Shown: positions 53,506 to 61,702 of the stretch, piece by piece | Numbering within the stretch: the first letter of the stretch is position 1 | Layout: each line of letters opens with the position of its first letter | From: Peptoclostridium litorale DSM 5388 | GTDB lineage: Bacteria > Bacillota > Clostridia > Peptostreptococcales > Peptostreptococcaceae | Direction of reading: 5' to 3' | DNA: 64,000 nucleotides | Assembly (NCBI RefSeq): GCF_900141635.1 | Contig: NZ_FSRH01000006.1 | Location: forward strand, 44,488 to 108,487 | Notes under the pieces: generated by a model | Seen by the model: only the letters and a program-made list of their open reading frames with translations | What the model was told of the DNA's origin: nothing | Databases searched by the model: none | Translations under genes and position numbers: made by a program

Positions 53506-54567
53506 ATGGACAAATATCAATTGACATCTTACGAGAGAATGAAAGGGCTTTTAAACGGTACCTATTTGGACAGAGTTCCATTTATGTCATTGGCAACAAT
53601 GTATGCAGGTCATTTGGCTGGATTGTCCTCTGAAAATTTTTTTCTAAGCCCACAGGCTTCTTTCGACGCACAAGTCCTTTGCGCACAGCTTCATGTCTGC
53701 GATGGCTCTCCTAGCTTTGACCTTCCTGGATGGACGGGATGGGATTTCGGGGGAGAGCTTTCATTTTCAGGCAATGGAAAAATTGAAATTCCAAAATTCA
53801 AAAAAAAAGCAGTAGAAAGCATTTATGATGCAGAAACCCTGGATATGCCGGATTTAAGCAAATGCGCCGGCTTTCAAAAAAGGCTTGAATTTCAACGAAT
53901 TTCCAGGGAAAATGGCCTTTCCGCATCCATACCCGCAGGTTCTCCCCTTGAGGTGGTGGGCCATATAATGGATACTTCCACATTAATGCGCTGGTTTTAT
54001 AAAAAACCCGAACTTGTTCACAGGCTGCTGAGACTTGCAACCAACTATATATTAAGTATTGCTGATTGCTATATAATTGAATTCGGTGCTCAAAACTGCT
54101 CGGCATTTTCATGCTATCCTTTGGAATCAAACACCGTAGTCTCACCCCGTATCTTTAAAGACTTCAGCTTTCCTTACATATTTGAAATCCATGAAAAACT
54201 CAAACAAAAGGGAGTTGAAAGTTTCGGGATACACCTATGCGGAGACCACAAGTTGAATTTGGAATATTTCAAGGAAATTTCACTTCCAGAAAAAAGTATT
54301 ATAAGTGTAAGTGAGAAAATGGATATAGAACATGCAGCAAAAATATTCGGAAACAATTATATTATCGGAGGAAACATCCCAACCAACCTGCTTATTTGCG
54401 GAACCCAAAGGGAAGTTTTTAATGCCTCAAAAAATATAGTGCAAAAAATGAAATATCACGCTGGAGGATTTATTCTAATGCCCTCCTGCGACTTGCCTGT
54501 CCAGACTCCTCCACTGAATCTTTATGCCATGCTTAAAGCTGCAATAGATTTTGGAAGTTACGTATAA
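53506..54567 (+). CDS. UroD-family methyltransferase-like protein
   Basis: Protein of 353 aa of the uroporphyrinogen decarboxylase / methylcobamide methyltransferase superfamily. The zinc ligands typical of the MtaA/MtbA-like branch can be seen: His and Cys in HLCGDH near residue 245 and Cys in MPSCDLPVQTPP near 330. The N-terminal start LTSYERMKGLLNGTYLDRVPFM is also typical. True heme-pathway UroD lacks this zinc site, so a corrinoid- or thiol-dependent methyl transfer is more likely. No corrinoid protein gene is next to it. GGAGGTAATA precedes the ATG. It is divergent from the DUF169 and amino-acid importer operon. Confidence 0.82.
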   Translation: MDKYQLTSYERMKGLLNGTYLDRVPFMSLATMYAGHLAGLSSENFFLSPQASFDAQVLCAQLHVCDGSPSFDLPGWTGWDFGGELSFSGNGKIEIPKFKKKAVESIYDAETLDMPDLSKCAGFQKRLEFQRISRENGLSASIPAGSPLEVVGHIMDTSTLMRWFYKKPELVHRLLRLATNYILSIADCYIIEFGAQNCSAFSCYPLESNTVVSPRIFKDFSFPYIFEIHEKLKQKGVESFGIHLCGDHKLNLEYFKEISLPEKSIISVSEKMDIEHAAKIFGNNYIIGGNIPTNLLICGTQREVFNASKNIVQKMKYHAGGFILMPSCDLPVQTPPLNLYAMLKAAIDFGSYV

Positions 54568-54614
54568 TAAAAGGACTCCACTTTAAAGTGGAGTCCTTTT
54601 ATTATACGTAACTT
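54555..54614. terminator. 60-bp perfect palindrome, bidirectional terminator
   Basis: Two 30-bp arms meet without a spacer at CTTTAAAG. The inner part AAAAGGACTCCAC/GTGGAGTCCTTTT is a normal terminator. The outer part extends it through the last codons and stop of the UroD-like gene (AAGTTACGTATAAT) and is mirrored exactly on the far side. Confidence 0.88.
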
Positions 54615-54617
54615 AAT

Positions 54618-55874
54618 TTAGTCGTAAAACTGGAATCCATCATATCCCGAAGATTTTACGGTTTCAATCCTGGCCCATCCCTGGGTTCCATCGTCAGCCA
54701 CCATGTAAACCCATTCATTGTCGTCAGTCTTTGTCATCCTTATGTTCTGGCCGCCGCTTGATATTACAGACGGCGAATTCTCGTCCTTCTCACTGTAGTA
54801 TGTGCTGCTTTCCTTTTGGTATAGCACGTTGTTCCCAAGGCTTGTATCATAGTCCTGGTCGTATTTGTGTATGTTGTTTATAAGGCTTTTATAGGTTCCA
54901 TAGTATGTAAAAATGTTTCTGCCCCACCAAGTGTGTATTTTCTCGAGCCTTACTGGAGCCTCTATTCCTTCGTCAGTAAGTATCGCCTTTGTGTTGAAGT
55001 CCTCTGAATTGCTTCTGTCGAAAGTGTCGCTCCTCGATATGAGCCCGCCCGTTGTCCCCACTGAGATTATTGGGTTTTTTGACTTTTGCCCGTTCACTTC
55101 GGTCCAGTACACATAAAATGTCGTAGTATAGTCCATGCTTGGCCCGAAATCCTTTATGCCTATGATCTTTCCAATATCAGCTCCGAACTTGTCATTGAAT
55201 GCAATTATAGCAAAGCTTGAGTAGTCAGTGCTTTGCATGTTGCCAGCTTCCCTGAAGTATCCGTTTACAAGCAGCTTGCCCGTGCTGCTGTCAAACAGTA
55301 TCTCCTCATCTTTGCCGTCGCCGTCAAGGTCTGAATAAACTGTTGAATCCGGCTTGTATTCCCAGTAGTTTTTGTCGTTTGTATATATCAGGCCTGAAAA
55401 AGTTTTATCTTCTCCTTTTTCAGCAGAAGGCTCTTCGACTTCTCCGTCAGTATACTGTGGCTCTTCCCCCATATACAGATAATACATGCCCTCACCTTGA
55501 CTTATTCCATATCCCATTCCAAGCACTTTGTCCACGTACTTTCTGAACTCCGGAATGTCCTTGTAAAACTCGGATTCTTTCGGATCAGCTGTGTAAAATC
55601 CCCCCTTGAAGTACTTCTTTTGAATTTCATACAGCTCGCCCTCATACTCATTGAATCTCTCTTTGAGTTGTTTTTGAGAAAGCTTTTCTATTTTCTCTTC
55701 TTTGCTGTCTTTTTCAGAGTCTTCTTCTTTTACCTGCTCACCCTTATCCTTTTCAGCTTCCTCATTTTGGACTGTCTGCTCATTTCCAGCATTGCTCTCT
55801 TCTTTCGAACCACATCCTGTAGAGATGCTTACAGCCAGTACCAGCATCACTATGATCGCAAATAGTCTTTTCAT
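54618..55874 (-). CDS. Lipoprotein with VCBS-like and SH3b-like parts
   Basis: Surface lipoprotein of 418 aa. The lipobox is ISTGC (Cys21). A charged Glu/Lys-rich linker follows (about 25-70), then a central part with the calcium-type loop SDLDGDGKDEEILFD near 190. The C-terminal SH3-like region (about 360-415: VISSGGQNIRMTKTDDNEWVY...GTQGWARIETV) would suit binding to the cell wall. It shares the calcium-loop style of the secreted protein at 21819. AGGAGGATTTT precedes the ATG. Its function is unknown; a wall-associated sensor or binding protein is plausible. Confidence 0.82.
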   Translation of the reverse strand: MKRLFAIIVMLVLAVSISTGCGSKEESNAGNEQTVQNEEAEKDKGEQVKEEDSEKDSKEEKIEKLSQKQLKERFNEYEGELYEIQKKYFKGGFYTADPKESEFYKDIPEFRKYVDKVLGMGYGISQGEGMYYLYMGEEPQYTDGEVEEPSAEKGEDKTFSGLIYTNDKNYWEYKPDSTVYSDLDGDGKDEEILFDSSTGKLLVNGYFREAGNMQSTDYSSFAIIAFNDKFGADIGKIIGIKDFGPSMDYTTTFYVYWTEVNGQKSKNPIISVGTTGGLISRSDTFDRSNSEDFNTKAILTDEGIEAPVRLEKIHTWWGRNIFTYYGTYKSLINNIHKYDQDYDTSLGNNVLYQKESSTYYSEKDENSPSVISSGGQNIRMTKTDDNEWVYMVADDGTQGWARIETVKSSGYDGFQFYD

Positions 55875-56197
55875 AAAATCCTCCTTCTCAAAATTTTTTA
55901 ACTAAATCGGCCGATGTATAATGTCCATGTCTAAAATACGTATGCTTTCACAAAAGACCAGTTTTACCAATATTATACCAAATTATCCATTCGATTTCGC
56001 TCAATCTGCTAATTTATAGCTTGAATTCACTCTTATCCCTTGAATTTTGGATTTTCATTTGCATTTTTTTAAAAAAAAACACCCGCCGATGCGACAGGTA
56101 AGATGTAAAAGATTTATTCTTTTATTTTTATGCCCTTAAATTTCAGTACTTTCTCGTATTATATGTTGAGCTGATTATATAGAAAAGGAGAATAACA

Positions 56198-56344
56198 ATG
56201 AAAAAGAAAGTAATCTTATTTTTTGTTTGTACTTTGATGTTTTTTTCACCACGGGTTTTAGCCGAAGGGAATAAAAGAAAGGAAAATAAGCATTCCAAAA
56301 AAAACAAAGGAAAGAATAGGCGCTCCCTCCAGTCTTTCCCTTAA
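56198..56344 (+). CDS. 48-aa secreted, highly basic peptide
   Basis: Short protein not seen in a longer frame. A signal peptide (KKKVILFFVCTLMFFSPRVLA) is followed by a 26-residue mature part that starts EGNKRKENKHSKK and is rich in Lys, Arg and Asn. AAAAGGAG lies 6 nt before the ATG. The mature peptide has no Cys and very few hydrophobic residues, so it does not look like a membrane-disrupting antimicrobial peptide. Binding to anionic wall polymers or to nucleic acid is possible. A Bce-type stress module lies 1.2 kb away, but no link is shown. No clear terminator follows. Confidence 0.62.
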   Translation: MKKKVILFFVCTLMFFSPRVLAEGNKRKENKHSKKNKGKNRRSLQSFP

Positions 56345-56450
56345 TATTCCTTTTTATGCCATTTGCGAGATCTTACAAGTTTAATGCATCAGGCATAGTC
56401 CTCCAAGCACATCACTCAAAAACACCTGCAAATAATATGCAAGCACTTGA

Positions 56451-57242
56451 TTAAATAAGCCTGCTAAAATATTCTTTCAAAACCCAGCTTATAGTCTCTA
56501 CAGTAGCTGAATTGTCCCTTTCCACATAGTATCCTATCGCATATATTATCCATATGTGAACCGGGTAGAACACGTAAAACATGTACTTTGCAGGCTTGGA
56601 ACTTGCTCCGCGCTCGCCGTTGTACATAAGTATGAACGGTACGGCGAAAACCTGCATCCACTGGACGTCGAACATCAGCAGCCCATACCATCCGAAATCC
56701 GGATTTGTTATGAAGCCCGGGATTGAAAAGCCCATCGTAGTGATGAGCGACACCGCTATGTATACTGCAGCCATCTTCGCTTTACTGCCCCTTAGGAAGT
56801 AAAATACCAAAGTCATTGACATACCGTATATTGTCGCCTCTGTAAACACGGATGCAATAACAAGTACAATCACTCCTACGATCCCGCCTGCCATTGCGGC
56901 CTTGCTCCTGCTATTGTCCCTTGTCCAATCCATCATTGCCATTATCAGCACCGACATTGCAAGCGAGAGGAATATGTTGTTGTGTATCCCGTAATCTCTG
57001 CTGAAAGCCATCATTACAAACTTGCTTCCCGCAAACATCACTAGAGACCATGCAAAAAGCCTAAGTGCGTACTTTTTCTTGCTCCTTGTATTGAAAAATC
57101 CCTCCACCAAAAAGAAGAAAAATATAGGTGCGACTATCCTTCCAATAAAATTAAACCAGATCGGCATTCCCGGAATATACGACGCCAAGTGATCAAAAGC
57201 CATAAGTATCATTGCAAATATTTTAAGCTGAAAACTGTTCAC
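56451..57242 (-). CDS. TraX-family membrane protein
   Basis: Polytopic membrane protein of about 263 aa with eight or nine hydrophobic segments. The N-terminal FQLKIFAMILMAFDHLASYIPG and IGRIVAPIFFFFLVEGFFNT match the TraX family, named after the F-plasmid pilin acetylase. Chromosomal members in Firmicutes have no conjugation genes nearby and may acylate another surface molecule. The start is GTG 57242, 8 nt after AAAGGGG. It follows the small lipoprotein gene by 14 nt. The operon promoter carries the same motif as the promoter of the Bce-type transporter, which points to a role in envelope stress. Confidence 0.85.
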   Translation of the reverse strand: MNSFQLKIFAMILMAFDHLASYIPGMPIWFNFIGRIVAPIFFFFLVEGFFNTRSKKKYALRLFAWSLVMFAGSKFVMMAFSRDYGIHNNIFLSLAMSVLIMAMMDWTRDNSRSKAAMAGGIVGVIVLVIASVFTEATIYGMSMTLVFYFLRGSKAKMAAVYIAVSLITTMGFSIPGFITNPDFGWYGLLMFDVQWMQVFAVPFILMYNGERGASSKPAKYMFYVFYPVHIWIIYAIGYYVERDNSATVETISWVLKEYFSRLI

Positions 57243-57256
57243 AATCTTGTCCCCTT

Positions 57257-57496
57257 TCAAAATCCCATGCCGATACATCCCGGCTGTAAAAATTCCACTC
57301 CCATCGCAGTGTCAAAATCCTTCAGGTTTATTTCAGTTCCAAAACCGGATCTTGCATACTCTTTCACCTTTTTGCCAAGGCTATCCTCAAGCTTTTTCAC
57401 CTCGTTGTACTCGTCGATCTTTACCGCCGCAGTGCATCCCGCAGTCATTGCCATGAGAACCACCGCCATAATCATCGATATTATCCTTTTTTTCAT
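57257..57496 (-). CDS. Small lipoprotein
   Basis: Lipoprotein of 79 aa. The signal peptide KKRIISMIMAVVLMAMTAGC ends in a lipobox (Cys21). A short helical part (EYNEVKKLEDSLGKKVKEY) follows. The protein is not recognised beyond this. AGGAGGACGATTAAT precedes ATG 57496; the longer frame has no site. It is co-transcribed with traX and preceded by the shared regulatory motif at 57589-57627. Confidence 0.77.
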   Translation of the reverse strand: MKKRIISMIMAVVLMAMTAGCTAAVKIDEYNEVKKLEDSLGKKVKEYARSGFGTEINLKDFDTAMGVEFLQPGCIGMGF

Positions 57497-57560
57497 ATTA
57501 ATCGTCCTCCTGTTTTTATTTAGAATATTCATGTAGAACCTTGCCCTTCTTCTAAATACT

Positions 57561-57627
57561 ATTTTATAGCCTTTACTGAATTTTAAAAATCGATTTACAT
57601 TACGCTTCCTTACGGTTTCGAAAGGTT
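57561..57627 (-). promoter_or_regulatory. Shared Bce-type promoter, copy A (lipoprotein-traX)
   Basis: On the minus strand AACCTTTCGAAACCGTAAGG and AAGCGTAATGTAAATCGAT (57627-57589) contain two CGTAA half-sites 10 bp apart. Exactly 22 nt later comes TAAAAT (57566-57561). Copy B at 60577-60643 has the same layout. It is a likely binding site of the OmpR-type regulator encoded at 61699. Confidence 0.75.
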
Positions 57628-57639
57628 ATAATGAAGCTA

Positions 57640-57672
57640 AAAAAGCGTCTACCACAACACAGCAGACGCCTG
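57640..57672 (-). terminator. Terminator of the ABC transporter operon
   Basis: GCGTCT (57645-57650) and AGACGC (57664-57669) pair. On the minus strand TTTTTTA follows. Confidence 0.72.
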
Positions 57673-57759
57673 TTTCCATCTGAATCATATTTACTTTCAT
57701 ATCACCTCTAGGCATTTACCGCTCAGTCTTCTGGTTATCCATGCCAATCGGCAGTGATA

Positions 57760-59775
57760 TTAATCCCTAAGTATTATGCTTTTGCAGCCTGCACATGTCG
57801 CCGCAAAATAGCCTCCGTATATTGCCGTAAAGAATGCGGCCGTTATGAAAATGCTCTTCCCAGCGTTTATTTTACCTATGCTTGCAATCACATTGTTTGC
57901 AACTGAAAGTCCCACTATGGAATGTACTATCGCAAGTAAAAGGGGCATCATGAAGTACACGAGGACCTGTACGAAAAGAGCCCTTTTGACCAGGTCTTTT
58001 TCAGCCCCTATTTTTTGGAGAAGGTCATACCTTTTCTTGTTGTCAGCCGCCTCCGAAAGCTGCTGGAGCGCCAGTATCGCAACGCATGCCACAAGGAAAA
58101 CGAATCCAAGGTATATTGCAAGAAATGTAGCTATTGTACTTGCGGATATGGACTCCATATGAATTCTCGTTTTTGAAAGGGCTATGTCGAAAGGTGTATT
58201 CGATGCTTCGCTTTCACCCCGGTATTCATTCAGAATCATGTCAATATCTTCATCGATTTTCACTCCATCTGCAAATTCATTGTATTTTACATTGAGCACA
58301 ATATACTCCATGTCAAGCCCTTTGACAAGCTCGTCATTTACAATGAACATCGGCTCGACAAAAAAGTCTTCGTCATTGACTATGCTCTCATTGAAAATCA
58401 TATTGAATCCAGGCCTCAACTCTTTCCCGCCGATTGAAAAAGCTTTTCCCGATTCTGCAATGTACTTTACGTAGTTTACGACTTCCTCTTTCGTGCAGTT
58501 TATTGCAAATTCGCCTTTTGCAAGGCCTATTCCCTTTTTTCCCTGAAGATAAAGGGCATTATTGTAATCCGAAAGCGAAATTATGCTTATCTCCCTGTCT
58601 CCCATCCATTTGTATACGCCTTCACTGTATTCAGGCGAAAGGATGTCCCTTAGCCAGACATTGGCTTTGTATACCGTATACTGCTCGTACTCTTCAGTCT
58701 TGCCGTCCAAAGGATATATCCCGTCTATTTGAGCGTAGATGTCATTTTCACCCTGCAATTCTCCGTCAGAATTGAAGTGTATGAAGCTGTTGTCAAACAC
58801 CGTCCCTTTTTCCAGCTTTTGGTTCGCCACTTCATTGACGCTCATTCCGCTCGAAAATGTCCCTATGGCGAGAAGAAGTATTATGCATATTATGCTCATG
58901 GACACGTATGCGGTGTTGACCTTGCTGGCTATCTGCCTCATCACAAAAATGTTGAGGCCTCTGAAGTAAACAGATTTATTCTTTTGTAAAAGCCTCAGGG
59001 CAATGCCCGAAAGAGACATGAAAAACAGCAGCGTTCCAAGACTTCCAAGCACTATGCTCATAGTAAAGTCCATGTTCAAGTCCATCATTCCGTTTTTTAT
59101 TATGAAATAGTACGAAAACCCCAGGCTTATTATGGACATAGCAAACAGTGCAATTGAAAGCTTAACGCTTCTTGTCTTGAACTCCTCATTTTTGCTATCC
59201 GCATACAAAAGCTTTATCAGACTACACTTTGCTATGGACACAAAATTGAACGACATTACAACTGCGAATATGAGCCCGAAATACATTATGGACTTCGCGG
59301 CCGCTTTTGGCGAGAATATGAACTTGAAGCTAGTCATGTCAGCCTCAAACAGCTTGGCCGTGAATATGGACATTAGCTGGGACATGAAAATTCCCGCCAC
59401 AAGCCCTGTAATAAGCGCGAATATTCCTATCATAAGAGTTTCCATCATTAGTATGAGCGATATTTTTCCCTTTTCCATTCCCAGGGTCATGTATATTCCA
59501 AGCTCTTTCTTCCTTCGCCTTACAAGAAAATTGTTGGCATATACAATCAAAAGTCCCAGCACTACGGAAACGAACACCGACATGTACCCAAGAGTACTTG
59601 AAAGGGTCTGCATTGCGGCGTGCTTCATCTTTGTGACACTCATGAGCTCCTCCTGTGCCTCTATGGAATTGAACATGTAGAATATGCACACCGCAAAAGC
59701 AAGCGTCATGAAATATATTGCAAAATCTCTTATGCTCTTTTTTACGTTTCCAGCGGCAATTTTAAAAAGCATCAT
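57760..59775 (-). CDS. BceB-type ABC transporter permease
   Basis: Permease of about 671 aa with ten hydrophobic segments and a large outer domain of about 220 residues (about 315-535) between helices 7 and 8. This is the hallmark of the BceB/PsdB family. FtsX-like cores lie in both halves. These transporters protect against peptide antibiotics such as bacitracin by acting on lipid intermediates of wall synthesis, and they also sense drug flux for the kinase. The start is ATG 59775, 8 nt after GGAGG. It overlaps the ATPase gene by 14 nt. Confidence 0.9.
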   Translation of the reverse strand: MMLFKIAAGNVKKSIRDFAIYFMTLAFAVCIFYMFNSIEAQEELMSVTKMKHAAMQTLSSTLGYMSVFVSVVLGLLIVYANNFLVRRRKKELGIYMTLGMEKGKISLILMMETLMIGIFALITGLVAGIFMSQLMSIFTAKLFEADMTSFKFIFSPKAAAKSIMYFGLIFAVVMSFNFVSIAKCSLIKLLYADSKNEEFKTRSVKLSIALFAMSIISLGFSYYFIIKNGMMDLNMDFTMSIVLGSLGTLLFFMSLSGIALRLLQKNKSVYFRGLNIFVMRQIASKVNTAYVSMSIICIILLLAIGTFSSGMSVNEVANQKLEKGTVFDNSFIHFNSDGELQGENDIYAQIDGIYPLDGKTEEYEQYTVYKANVWLRDILSPEYSEGVYKWMGDREISIISLSDYNNALYLQGKKGIGLAKGEFAINCTKEEVVNYVKYIAESGKAFSIGGKELRPGFNMIFNESIVNDEDFFVEPMFIVNDELVKGLDMEYIVLNVKYNEFADGVKIDEDIDMILNEYRGESEASNTPFDIALSKTRIHMESISASTIATFLAIYLGFVFLVACVAILALQQLSEAADNKKRYDLLQKIGAEKDLVKRALFVQVLVYFMMPLLLAIVHSIVGLSVANNVIASIGKINAGKSIFITAAFFTAIYGGYFAATCAGCKSIILRD

Positions 59776-60529
59776 CGTTATCGCCTCCAAGAAGAGTCAC
59801 CACGTCAATTATCCTGTCGAAAAATTCCTTTCTGGAATCCTCTCCGCGAATAAGCTCCGTGAATATTTTGCCGTCCTTCAAAAAGAGTATCCGCTTTGAA
59901 TAGCTCGCCGCAAATGCATCGTGGGTTACCATGAGGATTGTGGCTCCATCCTCTGCGTTGAGCTTTCCAATGCTTTCAAGAAGCACCTTCGATGACTTCG
60001 AGTCGAGCGCGCCGGTCGGCTCGTCTGCGAATATGAGCTTTGGACTCGTTATTATCGCCCTTGCCGATGCTACCCTTTGCTTTTGCCCCCCTGACATCTG
60101 GTAGGGGTACTTTTCAAGGACATCCTCTATACAAAGCTTTCTTGCAATTTCCCTGATGCTTGAATCTATGTCTTTTGCCAGGTGGTTCATTATCGTAAGG
60201 GCTATCGCTATATTTTCATATGCGGTGAGCGTGTCCAAAAGGTTGTAGTCCTGGAATATGAATCCCAGCTGCTCCCTTCTGAATTTTGAAAGCTTTTTGC
60301 CCTTGAGTCCTGTTATCTCGTCCCCGTCTATATATATTCTCCCCGAGGTCACGCTGTCTATAGTGGATATGCAGTTTAAGAGCGTGGTCTTTCCGCTTCC
60401 ACTCGCCCCCATTATAGCGACATATTCTCCCGAGCATACAGAAAAGCTTACGTTGTTCAGCGCCCTTGTCACATACTTTTTACTGCCATAGTATTTTTCT
60501 ATATTTTCAACATTAAGCAGATTTCCCAT
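59762..60529 (-). CDS. BceA-type ABC transporter ATPase
   Basis: ATPase of about 255 aa. Walker A is MGASGSGKTTLL, the signature MSGGQKQRVASA, Walker B LIFADEPTGALD and the switch His is in VTHDA. It pairs with the permease encoded downstream. The start is ATG 60529, 7 nt after GGGAGG, with the ATG one codon earlier also possible. The promoter with the shared motif lies just upstream, and the two-component genes are encoded before it on the same strand. Confidence 0.92.
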   Translation of the reverse strand: MGNLLNVENIEKYYGSKKYVTRALNNVSFSVCSGEYVAIMGASGSGKTTLLNCISTIDSVTSGRIYIDGDEITGLKGKKLSKFRREQLGFIFQDYNLLDTLTAYENIAIALTIMNHLAKDIDSSIREIARKLCIEDVLEKYPYQMSGGQKQRVASARAIITSPKLIFADEPTGALDSKSSKVLLESIGKLNAEDGATILMVTHDAFAASYSKRILFLKDGKIFTELIRGEDSRKEFFDRIIDVVTLLGGDNDDAF

Positions 60530-60576
60530 CATAAAACCTCCCGCTACCTTCATTGTTTTTACGTTCTTATGAATCC

Positions 60577-60643
60577 ATTATACAGCCCCAATATGTTTTT
60601 TTACATCGATTTGCCTTACGCTTTCTTACGGTTTTGAAAGGTT
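60577..60643 (-). promoter_or_regulatory. Shared Bce-type promoter, copy B (ABC transporter)
   Basis: On the minus strand AACCTTTCAAAACCGTAAGA and AAGCGTAAGGCAAATCGAT (60643-60605) are followed after 22 nt by TATAAT (60582-60577). The motif differs from copy A at only four of 39 positions, and the distance to the -10 box is identical. The -35 region is poor, as expected for an activated promoter. Confidence 0.77.
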
Positions 60644-60682
60644 TCAGTCTGTTTTGCCTGAAAAGCAAAAAGAACCGCATAG

Positions 60683-61702
60683 TTACGATTCTTCAAATTG
60701 CAGCATTTTATTTTGTGGAAAATATATGTCTACCGTAGTCCCCTCGCCCACGCTCGACTCTATGTCTATTTTAAGCCCCATCTTCCTGCACAGCTTCCTG
60801 CAAAGATACAGCCCTATTCCAGTCGACTTTCGGGAAATCCTTCCGTTTTCTCCCGTAAAACCCTTCTCAAACACCTTGCCGATGTCCTTTTGAGTTATCC
60901 CCATTCCGTTGTCCTTTATTGAAAGGACCGTCCCCGCCTCTTCCTCTCTTGCACAGAAGCGGATTTTAAAATCCTCTCCCTTGTATTTTACGGCATTTTC
61001 TATGATCTGACCCAGTACAAACCTTATCCATTTTATGTCTGCATACACATGTAAGCCGCTTAGATTCTCCTTCGAAATCCCCGCCCTGTTTTCAATGAGA
61101 ACCTTTGAGTGCCTCCTTATCGAGTCGTTAACCATCTGCTCAAGATTCAGCCTCTTTATTATGTAGTCGTTTTCCATATTGCTTATCTTTGAGTAGTAAA
61201 GGGCCTGTTCCACAAACCGGTCTATCCTGTCCAGCTCCTCAAGCAGGCTCGACGTTACATCATTCCTATTGTTTTCAATTATGAGCCTGCTCGAAGATAT
61301 GGGGGTCTTCACCTCGTGCACCCATGTCTCTATGTACTCCTTGTATTCCTCCGACAATGTCTTGTATCTTGATATCTCGTCGTTCATGGACTTGTTTGCC
61401 ATCTGAAGCACATCATAAAATATCTCTCCCTCCATGAAAGTGGGTCTAAATACCATCTCGGATATAAGGTGTTTCTTGTCAATGGCCTCGCTCCTTTCAA
61501 CCACATTGCTGTAAAAACGGCATTTTTTCATGTACTCGTATGCCAGCGCGCCGCACATACCCATAACATGCAGTGAAAAGAGCATTGACACCAAATAAGT
61601 GCTTATATTAAAAGCCAAAAGCACTGCTGATTCAAAAATAACCGTGAATAGCATAATCACTGTAAAAAAGGCTTTGTCCCTTAAAAAATCAGTTGTCTTC
61701 AT
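60683..61702 (-). CDS. BceS-type sensor histidine kinase
   Basis: Sensor kinase of about 339 aa. Two close helices at the N-terminus (FFTVIMLFTVIFESAVLLAF and STYLVSMLFSLHVMGMCGAL) leave almost no outer loop, as in intramembrane-sensing kinases that take their signal from a BceB-type permease. The phospho-His is in WVHEVKTPISSSRLI near residue 140. The ATPase motifs are DNGMGI and STGIGLYLCRKL. The start is ATG 61702, overlapping the regulator stop by 4 nt (ATGA). Confidence 0.92.
   Translation of the reverse strand: MKTTDFLRDKAFFTVIMLFTVIFESAVLLAFNISTYLVSMLFSLHVMGMCGALAYEYMKKCRFYSNVVERSEAIDKKHLISEMVFRPTFMEGEIFYDVLQMANKSMNDEISRYKTLSEEYKEYIETWVHEVKTPISSSRLIIENNRNDVTSSLLEELDRIDRFVEQALYYSKISNMENDYIIKRLNLEQMVNDSIRRHSKVLIENRAGISKENLSGLHVYADIKWIRFVLGQIIENAVKYKGEDFKIRFCAREEEAGTVLSIKDNGMGITQKDIGKVFEKGFTGENGRISRKSTGIGLYLCRKLCRKMGLKIDIESSVGEGTTVDIYFPQNKMLQFEES

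Noticed and set aside
56451-57242. Conjugative element suggested by TraX
   Set aside because: No relaxase, coupling protein, type IV secretion or integrase gene is seen. TraX-family proteins are often plain chromosomal genes in Firmicutes.
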